Source: Ferrithrix thermotolerans DSM 19514
GTDB taxonomy: Bacteria; Actinomycetota; Acidimicrobiia; Acidimicrobiales; Acidimicrobiaceae
Length of the DNA stretch: 35,267 nucleotides
NCBI RefSeq assembly: GCF_900128965.1
Contig: NZ_FQUL01000024.1
Coordinates: 1 to 35,267, forward strand
Direction of reading: 5' to 3'
Part shown: in pieces, positions 17,365-25,293 of the stretch
How positions within the stretch are numbered: the stretch's first letter is position 1
Layout of the letters: each line of letters starts with the position of its first letter
Position numbers and translations under genes: made by a program
Notes under the pieces: model-generated
What the model was told of the DNA's origin: nothing
Seen by the model: the letters and a program-made list of their open reading frames with translations, nothing else
Database searches by the model: none

Positions 17365-19049
17365 GTACGACTGACTCAAAGATCACCACCATCGGCGTGG
17401 GGACCGTGCGCACTCACCATATCCCCGACATCCTGGACGTGATCGCGGCGCTCTCATCAGACGCAATTCCGACGCCACCGCTGCTGGCTCGTGCTCTGCT
17501 CGATCTACTGCCTATCGACGTATGGAGCAACCCCGACTATCGCTGGCTCGACCCAGCGACGAAATCAGGCTCGATTCTTCGAGAAGTTGCCCGCCGTCTG
17601 ATGGAGGGTCTGGCTAAGTGGGAGCCCGATCCCCAGGCGCGGGCGCAGCACATTCTGAAGAACATGTTGTTTGGCGCGGCCATCACCCAAGTCCACGGTG
17701 AGATGACTCGCCGGTCGGTCTACGTGTCTCGAGACGCTGCTGGTGCCCACTCTGCGGTGCTGTTTGATGATCCTCAGGGCAACCTGCCCTTCATTCAAGC
17801 TGAACATGATTACCCCACGAACAGGGATGGGCGAGCTTCGGGACCGTGTCGCATCTGTGGCGCCCCTGTCCGACTCGAACGTGGATCTACCAGAGAGAAC
17901 TACGCCTACGCCTTCATCCATGGGGCGTATCCAACCGAGGAGATGAAAGACATGAAGTTCGACGTGATCGTGGGTAATCCACCGTATCAGATAGGGACCG
18001 GAGGTTTCGGAGCTTCGGCATCGCCGGTATACCAACTGTTCGTAGATCATGCCATCAATCTCAATCCAAAATACCTTGTCATGATCATTCCGTCTCGTTG
18101 GTTCACCGGTGGCAAGGGGCTCGATGACTTTCGTGCCCGCATGATCGCCGACCGCCACATTGTGAAGATCGTGGACAACCCCAAGCTCTTCGACTGTTTC
18201 CCGGGCGTTGAGATCAAGGGCGGGGTCAACTACTTCCTCTGGGACCGTGACCACGATGGTGACTGCGAGTTCTCTACGCGCATTGATGGAACCATCATCT
18301 CAACTACGACACGTGACCTTCGTGTGGGCCACGGCGTCATCATCAGGGACAACCTGGCGCAGTCAATCGTCGAGAAGTGTCGGCCGGAGAAAGTGGAGGA
18401 CTCGCTCGTTCCTCGCTTCTCCATGAGGGCACCCTTCGGACAGTCTCTTGAGACAAACTTCTCCGGAGCTGCTGATGTACCGTTCGAAGGCTCACTTCCG
18501 CTGATCTTCGGCAGTCACATAGGCTACATCCGACCCGACCAAATCGAGAAAAACGCGGCCTGGGTGAAAAAGTGGAAGGTCCTGGTACCCGTCGCTGGGG
18601 ACGGACACGGCCGAGAAGTCTCTTATGTGTTAGGCGAACCGATTGCGCTTGCGCCGGGGTCGGCTTGTACTCAGACATACCTTGTCGCGGGAGTCTTCGA
18701 TACCAAGACCGAGGCGCGAAACTACGCCGACTTCCTCACGACCAAACTCGTCCGCTTTTTGGTGCTCCAGCGCAAGAGCACGCAGCACTTGCGATCAGAC
18801 CGTCTTCGTTTTGTGCCCATGCTTGACATGCAGCGGCAATGGACGGATGAGAACCTCTTCGACCACTTCGGGCTCACTCAAGCTGAACGCGACTACGTCG
18901 AAAGTTCGATCCATCCTCGTGAGGCAATCCTTTCGCTTGACTCCCCGATCCCGCCTTCGCACCTGCCAGGTGGATCAAAGTACCGCGCACCCGGTACTGA
19001 GCGCGATGCTACCGAGGCTCTTGATACGGACGTGGAGGACGAAGAGTGA
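17361..19049 (+). CDS. Cargo gene 2: Eco57I-type N6-adenine DNA methyltransferase
   Basis: A 562-residue protein. A degenerate SAM motif (WLDPATKSGSILREVARRL, 62-80) is followed by a Cys pair (CRIC, 163-166) and the catalytic motif VIVGNPPYQIG (NPPY 206-209), then the Eco57I-type core (PKYLVMIIPSRWFTGGKGLD, IVKIVDNPKLFDCFPGVEIK). The C-terminal half resembles a target-recognition region. It starts as ATGA inside the end of gene 1 and ends in GTGA with gene 3, so the three are one operon. It is the likely modification enzyme of the cargo system and may be paired with gene 1 as cofactor-binding or regulatory partner. Confidence 0.85.
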   Translation: MSTTDSKITTIGVGTVRTHHIPDILDVIAALSSDAIPTPPLLARALLDLLPIDVWSNPDYRWLDPATKSGSILREVARRLMEGLAKWEPDPQARAQHILKNMLFGAAITQVHGEMTRRSVYVSRDAAGAHSAVLFDDPQGNLPFIQAEHDYPTNRDGRASGPCRICGAPVRLERGSTRENYAYAFIHGAYPTEEMKDMKFDVIVGNPPYQIGTGGFGASASPVYQLFVDHAINLNPKYLVMIIPSRWFTGGKGLDDFRARMIADRHIVKIVDNPKLFDCFPGVEIKGGVNYFLWDRDHDGDCEFSTRIDGTIISTTTRDLRVGHGVIIRDNLAQSIVEKCRPEKVEDSLVPRFSMRAPFGQSLETNFSGAADVPFEGSLPLIFGSHIGYIRPDQIEKNAAWVKKWKVLVPVAGDGHGREVSYVLGEPIALAPGSACTQTYLVAGVFDTKTEARNYADFLTTKLVRFLVLQRKSTQHLRSDRLRFVPMLDMQRQWTDENLFDHFGLTQAERDYVESSIHPREAILSLDSPIPPSHLPGGSKYRAPGTERDATEALDTDVEDEE

Positions 19050-21655
19050 GCGTCAAGGCTGCCGGTCGCATCTACGTCTACACGGCACCGGGATACGACA
19101 CCGAGTGGACTCGCACGGTGGGGTCGTCGAGCATCGAGGGGCGTGGTCGTCTGAAGGTTGGCTGGACCGGTCGACCCGACCCGCTGGTACGTATCAAAGA
19201 GCAGTCGGGCACGATGTACCCCGACGGGGAAGGCATCGTTATCCTGCTAGACGAACCGGCGGTTCGCTCAGACGGTACAAGCTTCACTGACTCGGACATC
19301 CACAGGGTCCTCGACAACGCTGGGGTTCAACGAAGCAGCGAGGTTGTCGAAGCCACGCTTGATGAGGTCAAGGCCGCCATCGCCGCTGTCCGCTCGGGAC
19401 TGGACTATGATCCACTGCGCACTGAGGACTTCATGCCACGTCCTGAACAGCAGCAAGCCATCGAGCTCACGAAGACGTACTTTACCCAGCACGCCAATGA
19501 TCTTCGGCCACCACGCTTCCTTTGGAATGCGAAGATGCGCTTCGGGAAAACGTTCTCGACGTACCAGTTGGCTCGCCAAATGGCCTGGCGTCGCGTTCTC
19601 GTCCTGACCTACAAGCCAGCAGTACGAAACGCCTGGCAAGACGACCTGCGTAACCATGTGGACTTTGCTGAGTGGGTCTACTCAGATCGCGATCACCCCT
19701 GTGACCCGGACATCGATGCCCCCATGGTCTGGTTCGCCTCGTTCCAGGACCTGCTTGGAACTACGACCGATGGCGACGTCAAGGAACACAACGAGTCTAT
19801 CCACCTCATCGACTGGGACTGCATCGTCCTCGATGAATACCACTTCGGTGCTTGGCAGGGTGCAGCCAAAGAAGTCTGCAGCCCCGCGAGCGCCGCTAGC
19901 TCGACGGAGGCCGAACGCAAGGCCGAGCTGCGCGATCTCGATGAAGAGACAGGGCGCGCTGACGAGGTCACTGAGCTCGTTTATGACGGTATTCCTCGTC
20001 TGCTCGCCGCCACACCTGATTCCACCGGCATCAACCAGGACCTTGACGCTAAGGACATGCGACTATCGAGCCGCAGCTACCTATACCTCTCCGGTACTCC
20101 CTTTCGAGCTATCGCTGACGGCGAGTTCAACGAAGAGCAGATCTTCAACTGGACCTATCCGGACGAGCAGCGTGCGAAGCGTGCGTGGGACACAGACCCC
20201 GCCAAAGACCCGACCCGCAACCCCTACCGGGAACTCCCAGCAATGGAGATGTTCACGTACTCCCTATCGGAGTTGGCGTCGGTTAAGATCGATCAGCGAC
20301 CAGACGGACTGTTTGACCTCTCTGGGTACTTTGCCGCTAAGAAAGTCGGCTCGGAGTATCACTTCGACGATCCAGATCGCATCAACGAGTTCTTGAACAT
20401 GCTCCTCGGACGCCTGACTCAGTCAGCGACAGAGAAGCTGCTCAACAACTTCAAGCCACCCTTTCCTTTCAGTGACGGTCGTTTCACCGAGGCAGTTGAG
20501 CACACCGTGTGGTTCATGCCAAGCGTCGCATCAGCACATGCGATGAAGGCTTCGCTGCTAGCCCATCCGTTTTTCAAGGACTTCTTGGTCCACGTCGCGG
20601 CCGGTGGTACCAAAGTCGGTGCAGCAGCCAAGCCCCCCGTTGACAAGATGCTAGCGGAAGCGGCGAAGCTCGGCAAGCAGACGATCACGCTCTCTGTTGG
20701 TCAGTTGATGACGGGCGTGACGGTGTCCCAGTGGGGTGCAATCCTGATCCTGCGCTCCCTGAAGTCGCCCGAGGCGTACTTCCAGGCGGCCTTCCGTGTG
20801 CAGTCCCCGTGGACGTCCAAGCGACCCGATGGAACGCGAGTCGTCAAGAAACAGACTTGCTACGTCTTCGACTTCGACCCCAATCGCGCCTTGAGTCTCA
20901 TCTATCAGTACGGCACGAAGCTTGCACGCTCGACAACGAAGACGGCGCCGGCTGAGGTCATCGGCGAACTCATTGAGTTCCTACCCATCTTCGCCTTTGA
21001 CGGGGGCCGGATGGACCCGGTTGACGTCAACGCAGTCATGGACTGGGGAACCGCGGGGGCCGGTGCGGCCATGCTCGCCAAGCGCTGGGGAAGCCCTCGG
21101 CTCATCGACCTCTCCGAGGCGGTGCTCACAAAGCTGCTCGAAGACACCGACCTTCTCGACCGCTTGGAGCAGATGGAAGACTTCCGCAACCTGCGCGAAG
21201 ACGCGACCAAAATCATCGCGCAGTCCAAGAAGATCAAGTCCGGCAAGAAGCCCAAAGCGTTCGATGGCGACCCCGAAGACCCAGAGGTGACGGCGGCGCG
21301 CAAAGCTAAGCGTGAGCAAGTGAAGACCCTCAGGGCTAAGTTGCTCAAGTTCGTTCAGTCGATCCCCGTCTTCATGTACCTCACGGACTTTCGCGAGGAG
21401 TCTCTGGTCGACGTGATTGAGTCACTTGACACCCAGCTTTTCGAGCGCGTGACGGGGCTAACCCTGGACGACTTCCGCAAGCTCTCAGATGTGGGCATCT
21501 TCAACCCCGATCAGATGGACGAGGCGATTTGGCAGTTCCGTCTCTTCGAAAGAGCGAGCCTGGACTACCTCGGTACCGGCACTGGCGAGGACACGCAGGA
21601 GCGCGTGGGCCTATGGGAACGTACTGTTGCGACCGAAGGCGAAACGGTCACTTAG
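19046..21655 (+). CDS. Cargo gene 3: GIY-YIG nuclease plus SF2 helicase
   Basis: An 869-residue putative restriction effector. The N-terminal 110 residues resemble a T5orf172-type GIY-YIG domain: IYVYTAPG (9-16), LKVGWTGRPDPLVRIKEQ (36-53), then SDIHRVLDNAG and EVVEATLDEVKAAI. An SF2 helicase follows: Walker A-like NAKMRFGKT (161-169), LVLTYKPAVRNAWQDDL, DEYH (263-266), YLYLSGTPFRA, and late motifs MTGVTVSQWG and YFQAAFRVQSPW. The C-terminal 250 residues are helical and unrecognised. GTG start overlaps gene 2. By analogy with helicase-nuclease restriction subunits it would translocate on and cut unmodified DNA. That is inference. Confidence 0.82.
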   Translation: MSVKAAGRIYVYTAPGYDTEWTRTVGSSSIEGRGRLKVGWTGRPDPLVRIKEQSGTMYPDGEGIVILLDEPAVRSDGTSFTDSDIHRVLDNAGVQRSSEVVEATLDEVKAAIAAVRSGLDYDPLRTEDFMPRPEQQQAIELTKTYFTQHANDLRPPRFLWNAKMRFGKTFSTYQLARQMAWRRVLVLTYKPAVRNAWQDDLRNHVDFAEWVYSDRDHPCDPDIDAPMVWFASFQDLLGTTTDGDVKEHNESIHLIDWDCIVLDEYHFGAWQGAAKEVCSPASAASSTEAERKAELRDLDEETGRADEVTELVYDGIPRLLAATPDSTGINQDLDAKDMRLSSRSYLYLSGTPFRAIADGEFNEEQIFNWTYPDEQRAKRAWDTDPAKDPTRNPYRELPAMEMFTYSLSELASVKIDQRPDGLFDLSGYFAAKKVGSEYHFDDPDRINEFLNMLLGRLTQSATEKLLNNFKPPFPFSDGRFTEAVEHTVWFMPSVASAHAMKASLLAHPFFKDFLVHVAAGGTKVGAAAKPPVDKMLAEAAKLGKQTITLSVGQLMTGVTVSQWGAILILRSLKSPEAYFQAAFRVQSPWTSKRPDGTRVVKKQTCYVFDFDPNRALSLIYQYGTKLARSTTKTAPAEVIGELIEFLPIFAFDGGRMDPVDVNAVMDWGTAGAGAAMLAKRWGSPRLIDLSEAVLTKLLEDTDLLDRLEQMEDFRNLREDATKIIAQSKKIKSGKKPKAFDGDPEDPEVTAARKAKREQVKTLRAKLLKFVQSIPVFMYLTDFREESLVDVIESLDTQLFERVTGLTLDDFRKLSDVGIFNPDQMDEAIWQFRLFERASLDYLGTGTGEDTQERVGLWERTVATEGETVT

Positions 21656-21834
21656 GCTAGATTCACTTCTTAGGAACGTTTTCTCGAGGTGACTCAATCC
21701 AGCCGATTCGACCCATGTCTGTTCATTCTTGAAGTACACAAGCCTGAGGACCCCACTTATCTCTCAACACCTTCTAGAGCACATCCGTACAGATATTCGT
21801 ATTGGTTTGCAACACGTCTGAACTGTAGAAGGAA
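21656..21834. other. Right end of the inserted element, non-coding
   Basis: This stretch runs from the helicase stop to the core repeat. It is visibly less GC-rich than the genes, has no credible frame, and holds TTGCAACAC (21807-21815) overlapping CAACACG (21811-21817). These are the inverted partners of motifs at the left end. It probably holds the right recombinase-binding site. No clear terminator hairpin was found. Confidence 0.5.
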
Positions 21835-21843
21835 CCGCCGTTC
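21835..21843 (+). repeat. Right 9-bp core repeat at element junction
   Basis: CCGCCGTTC, identical to 10409-10417. The following base, 21844, starts the Ser codon that resumes hsdM in the original frame. Confidence 0.8.
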
Positions 21844-23478
21844 TCGGTCAAATCGTGGAGCAATGGCCTAGAGAACGACTACGGCCGCTTCGAGTTCGGC
21901 ATGCCCCCCGCCAAGAACGGCGACTATGCCTTCCTGCTACACATCCTGAAGTCGCTCAAGAGCACCGGCAAGGCGGCAGTCATCCTCCCTCACGGCGTGC
22001 TCTTCCGTGGCAACGCCGAGGCCACCATCCGCAAGGAACTACTCAGGCGCGGATACATCAAGGGCATTATCGGTCTGCCGCCCAACCTCTTCTACGGCAC
22101 GGGCATCCCTGCTTGCATCCTCGTTCTCGACAAGGAGAACGCCCAAGCACGTACCGGCGTCTTCATGATCGACGCCTCGAAAGGCTTCATGAAGGACGGT
22201 CCGAAGAACCGGCTGCGCAGCCGGGACATCCACAAGATCGTCGACGTCTTCAACCGGCAACTGGAGATCGACCGCTACTCCCGGATGGTGCCGCTCGCCG
22301 AGATCGCCGATCCGAAGAACGACTACAACCTCAACATCCCTCGCTACATCGACTCCTCAGAGCCCGAGGATCTCCAGGACCTGAGAGCCCACCTCCACGG
22401 GGGCATCCCTGAACGTGACATCGACGCTCTGAGCGCCTACTGGGAGGCCTTCCCGAGCCTACGGTCCACGCTCTTCAAGCCGAACCGGCCGGGATACCTC
22501 GATCTCGCCATCGACGTCACCGACGTCCAGCAGACGATTCTCGACTCCTCGGAGTTCAAGGACTTCGCCAGGCGTGCCCAGGACCTCGTCACCGACTGGT
22601 TCGGCGTTCACCGGTCCGAGCTCGAGAACATCAACGCAGACACTCGTTCCAACGAGCTGATCGCCAGTCTCGCTGATGACCTCCTCGCACTCTTCAAGTC
22701 GGTCCCCCTACTCGACGAGTACGACATCTACGAGCAGCTGATGACCTACTGGCACGAAACGATGCACGACGATGTCTTCCTGATCATGAACGATGGATGG
22801 CTGGAAGCGGCGAAGCCCCGCAAAGCCATAGAAGACAAGGACCGCAAGCTCGCGGAGGCTCCTGATCTCGTTGTCGGCTCAGGCAAGTCGGCAACCAAGT
22901 ACAAGATGGACCTGCTGCCTCCGAGTCTCATCGAAGCTCGCTACTTCCGGGCTGAGCAGGAACGCGTGGCGGAACTTGATGCAGCAGCCTAAGAGGCATC
23001 CCGAGCGGTCGAGGAGTTCATCGAGGAGAACGCCACCGACGAGGGCCTGCTGTCGGAGGCCATGGACGACGGCAAGGTAACGAAAGCTCTCGCTGCCGCC
23101 CGACTGAAGGATGCCAAGCGTGAAGGCTCCGACCCAGACGAAGTAAAAGCCCTGGAGTACTTGTTAGATCTCTACGCCAAGGAAGTGAACGCAAAGAAGA
23201 AAGCGAAGGATGCGCGCGGCGCTCTTGACCTTGCGGCCCTGAAACAGTATGACGATCTTACTGAGGCTGAGATCAAGCGACTGGTGATTGAGGACAAGTG
23301 GCTCATGACCATTCAGCTTCGAATAGGCAACGAAGTCAACGCTCTCACGCTCGTGCTTGTTGAACGGATCCAGGAGCTTGGGGAGCGGTATGCCGAGACT
23401 GTTCGTGATCTCGAAGGCAAAGTTGCGGAGCTCAGTGTCCGTGTTACTCAGTATCTAACGGAGATGGGGGTCGACTGA
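21844..23478 (+). pseudogene. hsdM: HsdM, C-terminal part, with an extra in-frame stop
   Basis: Resumes directly after NPPF as SVKSWSNGLENDYGRFEFGM, then the HsdM core (KAAVILPHGVLFRGNAEATI, KGIIGLPPNLFYGTGIPACI). A second break is the TAA at 22990-22992 (after AELDAAA). The same frame continues with EASRAVEEFIEENATDEGLL and a coiled-coil tail to 23478. The tail interacts with HsdS in relatives. Joined to 9620-10417 it would be about 810 codons with one stop. The stop argues that the gene was, or became, defective independently of the insertion. ATG at 21901 could start a fragment, but no ribosome site supports it. TGATG overlaps hsdS. Confidence 0.9.
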
Positions 23479-24572
23479 TGGAGACGAGAAAGACTTCGTG
23501 GCGGACACGACGTCTCGGCGATCTAATTGCATACGAACAGCCTGGTCGGTATCTAGTTCGATCGACGAACTACCGAGAACGAGGTCGGTACCCCGTGTTG
23601 ACGGCGGGCAAGACGTTTGTGCTGGGGTATACCAACGAAACTGACGGAGCCTACACACGCCATCCCGTGGTCATCTTCGATGACTTCACGACTGCCTCGA
23701 AGTACGTTGACTTCGACTTTAAGGCGAAGTCTTCGGCAATGAAGATGCTAAGTGCCCGATCGGGCGAGGCCGACCTACGCTTCGTCTACGAGCGGATGCA
23801 GCTGATCAACTATCCGATTGTTGATCACAAGCGTCGGTGGATCGAGGAGTTCAGCAAACTTGAGGTGGAGGTTCCCGGCCTTGAGGAGCAAACAGCCATT
23901 GCGGAGGTGGCAGACGAGCTTTCGAGATACATTACCTCCCTCAAGCGCCTGATAACCAAGAAGCAGGCTATCAAGCAGGGGATGATGCAGGAGCTGCTGA
24001 CGGGACGAACGCGGCTGCCAGGGTTCGCGGGTAAATGGCATCGCCGTCCACTGGCTGAGTTGCTGAGTTACGAGCAGCCGACTCGATACCTCGTCAAGAC
24101 AGTTAAGCAGCTTGATTCTGGTCGTATTCCTGTGCTGACCGCGGGCAAGACCTTCGTCCTGGGCTACACGAATGACTCTGACGGAGTGTATACGTCGCAT
24201 CCCGTCATCATTTTTGATGACTTCACTACCGCTTCACAGTATGTTGACTTTGATTTTAAGGTGAAGTCGTCGGCTATGAAGATTCTGACTGCTCGCCCGG
24301 GTGTAGATCTTAGGTTCGTGTACGAGCGCATACAGCTCATCGAGTTTCCGCTTGGGGATCATAAACGGTACTGGATCTCGGAGTACGGCAAGCAAGAGAT
24401 CGAGGTGCCAACGAAGGCAGAACAGACCGCCATTAGCCAGATCATCGCCGATAGTGATCGGGAGCTCACCTTGCTCGATCTAAGGCTCGCCAAGGCGCGC
24501 GCTATTAAGCAAGGCATGATGCAGGAGCTACTTACGGGGCGGACGCGCCTGGTGGTGGAGGGCGCTGCATGA
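23478..24572 (+). CDS. hsdS: Type I specificity subunit HsdS with two near-identical recognition domains
   Basis: A 364-residue DNA-recognition subunit. Two target-recognition domains and two helical spacers are tandem copies of one unit: YEQPGRYLV and YEQPTRYLV; VLTAGKTFVLGYTN in both; FDDFTTASKYVDFDFK and FDDFTTASQYVDFDFK; and both spacers end KQGMMQELLTGRTRL. Ordinary HsdS proteins have unrelated domains that read two different half-sites. Two alike domains predict a palindromic bipartite target. It starts in a TGATG overlap with hsdM and ends in ATGA with the next gene. The frame is intact but useless without a working HsdM, unless one is supplied from elsewhere. Confidence 0.9.
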   Translation: METRKTSWRTRRLGDLIAYEQPGRYLVRSTNYRERGRYPVLTAGKTFVLGYTNETDGAYTRHPVVIFDDFTTASKYVDFDFKAKSSAMKMLSARSGEADLRFVYERMQLINYPIVDHKRRWIEEFSKLEVEVPGLEEQTAIAEVADELSRYITSLKRLITKKQAIKQGMMQELLTGRTRLPGFAGKWHRRPLAELLSYEQPTRYLVKTVKQLDSGRIPVLTAGKTFVLGYTNDSDGVYTSHPVIIFDDFTTASQYVDFDFKVKSSAMKILTARPGVDLRFVYERIQLIEFPLGDHKRYWISEYGKQEIEVPTKAEQTAISQIIADSDRELTLLDLRLAKARAIKQGMMQELLTGRTRLVVEGAA

Positions 24573-25293
24573 ACACTGCGTGGGCAGTCGAGGAGTTGGA
24601 CCGGTTCATCGCTGCCACTGAACTGCATCACGTTTCGTCGCCTCCGAACGTTATCAGCGTTGGGACCTACAAGACGACTGCTGAGCAATCGGAAGTCGTA
24701 AGGCAAGCCCAGGTTATAGAGGAGATCTTGCATCGAGTGACTCCCGACTGGCGTTCCCTGGAGGTCAATACGACGCGCAAGCCGTGGGTCCTACATCATG
24801 AGGCAGCTATTCGTTGTCGCGAGGTGCTAGTTCGTCAAGACGAATTAAAGCGCAATCTCGGAGAGGACGCACCTGAGCTGTCAGCCGCTGAACTCCACCC
24901 CTGGATCTGGGGCGGGGCATCATCGCTTTGGCAGTCCGGTCATTACCGTGAGGCAGTTGAAGGCGCGATCCGGAAGCTCAACGCTGAGACGCAGAACAAG
25001 GTGGGACGCCGAGACGTCAGCGAGACCGATCTGTTCAAGCAGGCGTTTAGCTTGGACGTGCCAGGGATCGGTAAGCCTCGCCTCCGTCGTATGCAAAGCG
25101 ACGGAAGCAAGACCTACGAATCACTCCAGCGAGGCGCGATGAGCTTCGCCGAAGGTGTGTTCGCTGGTATCAGGAACCACTGAGTCATGAGGCGGATCGG
25201 GAGCTGCACGAGCAGGAGGCCCTTGAGTACCTTGCGTCGCTGAGCGTTCTCGCACGATGGGTTGATGCATCATCCGTGGAGGTCGCCTCATGA
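24569..25293 (+). pseudogene. TIGR02391 (Ymh-type) protein, frameshifted near the end
   Basis: A protein of the TIGR02391/Hypoth_Ymh family, often found within R-M and defence operons. The typical C-terminal domain starts at WIWGGASSLWQSGHYREAVE and reads EGAIRKLNAETQNKVGRRDV onward. At IRN the frame meets a stop (HIS then TGA). Adding one C in the run at 25177-25178 restores RNPLSHE, the family's conserved ending motif, and the frame then reads ADRELHEQEALEYLASLSVL to a TGA at 25291-25293. This overlaps hsdR as ATGA, which confirms that the restored frame is ancestral (241 residues). The present product (204 residues) lacks the RNPxSHE tail. A one-base sequencing error is possible. Confidence 0.82.

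Larger units (their letters stand above)
10418..21843 (+). mobile_element. Tn554/recombinase-trio-like transposon carrying a restriction-type cargo, inserted in hsdM
   Basis: An 11,426-bp insertion defined by the interruption of hsdM and by the nine-base repeat on both sides. It encodes three overlapping tyrosine-recombinase genes and a TnpC-like protein, as in Tn554-type and recombinase-in-trio elements, and then three cargo genes. All genes point the same way and all seven frames are open, unlike the damaged genes around them. Near the ends, CGTGTTG (10431-10437) faces CAACACG (21811-21817), and GTGTTGCAA (10447-10455) faces TTGCAACAC (21807-21815). These inverted motifs are possible recombinase arm sites. 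The exact crossover within the core is not resolvable. Confidence 0.85.

Noticed and set aside
21855-22412. 185-residue frame starting MEQWPRERL
   Set aside because: An out-of-frame reading of hsdM. The hsdM frame is clearly family-like through this stretch.
1938-22992. Alternative genetic code explaining in-frame TAA and TGA
   Set aside because: Both codons also end intact overlapping genes here, only one internal stop occurs per gene, and true frameshifts are present too. Decay explains all of these.
23062-23478. Separate 138-residue gene before hsdS
   Set aside because: It is in the same frame as hsdM after the TAA at 22990 and matches the usual HsdM coiled-coil tail.
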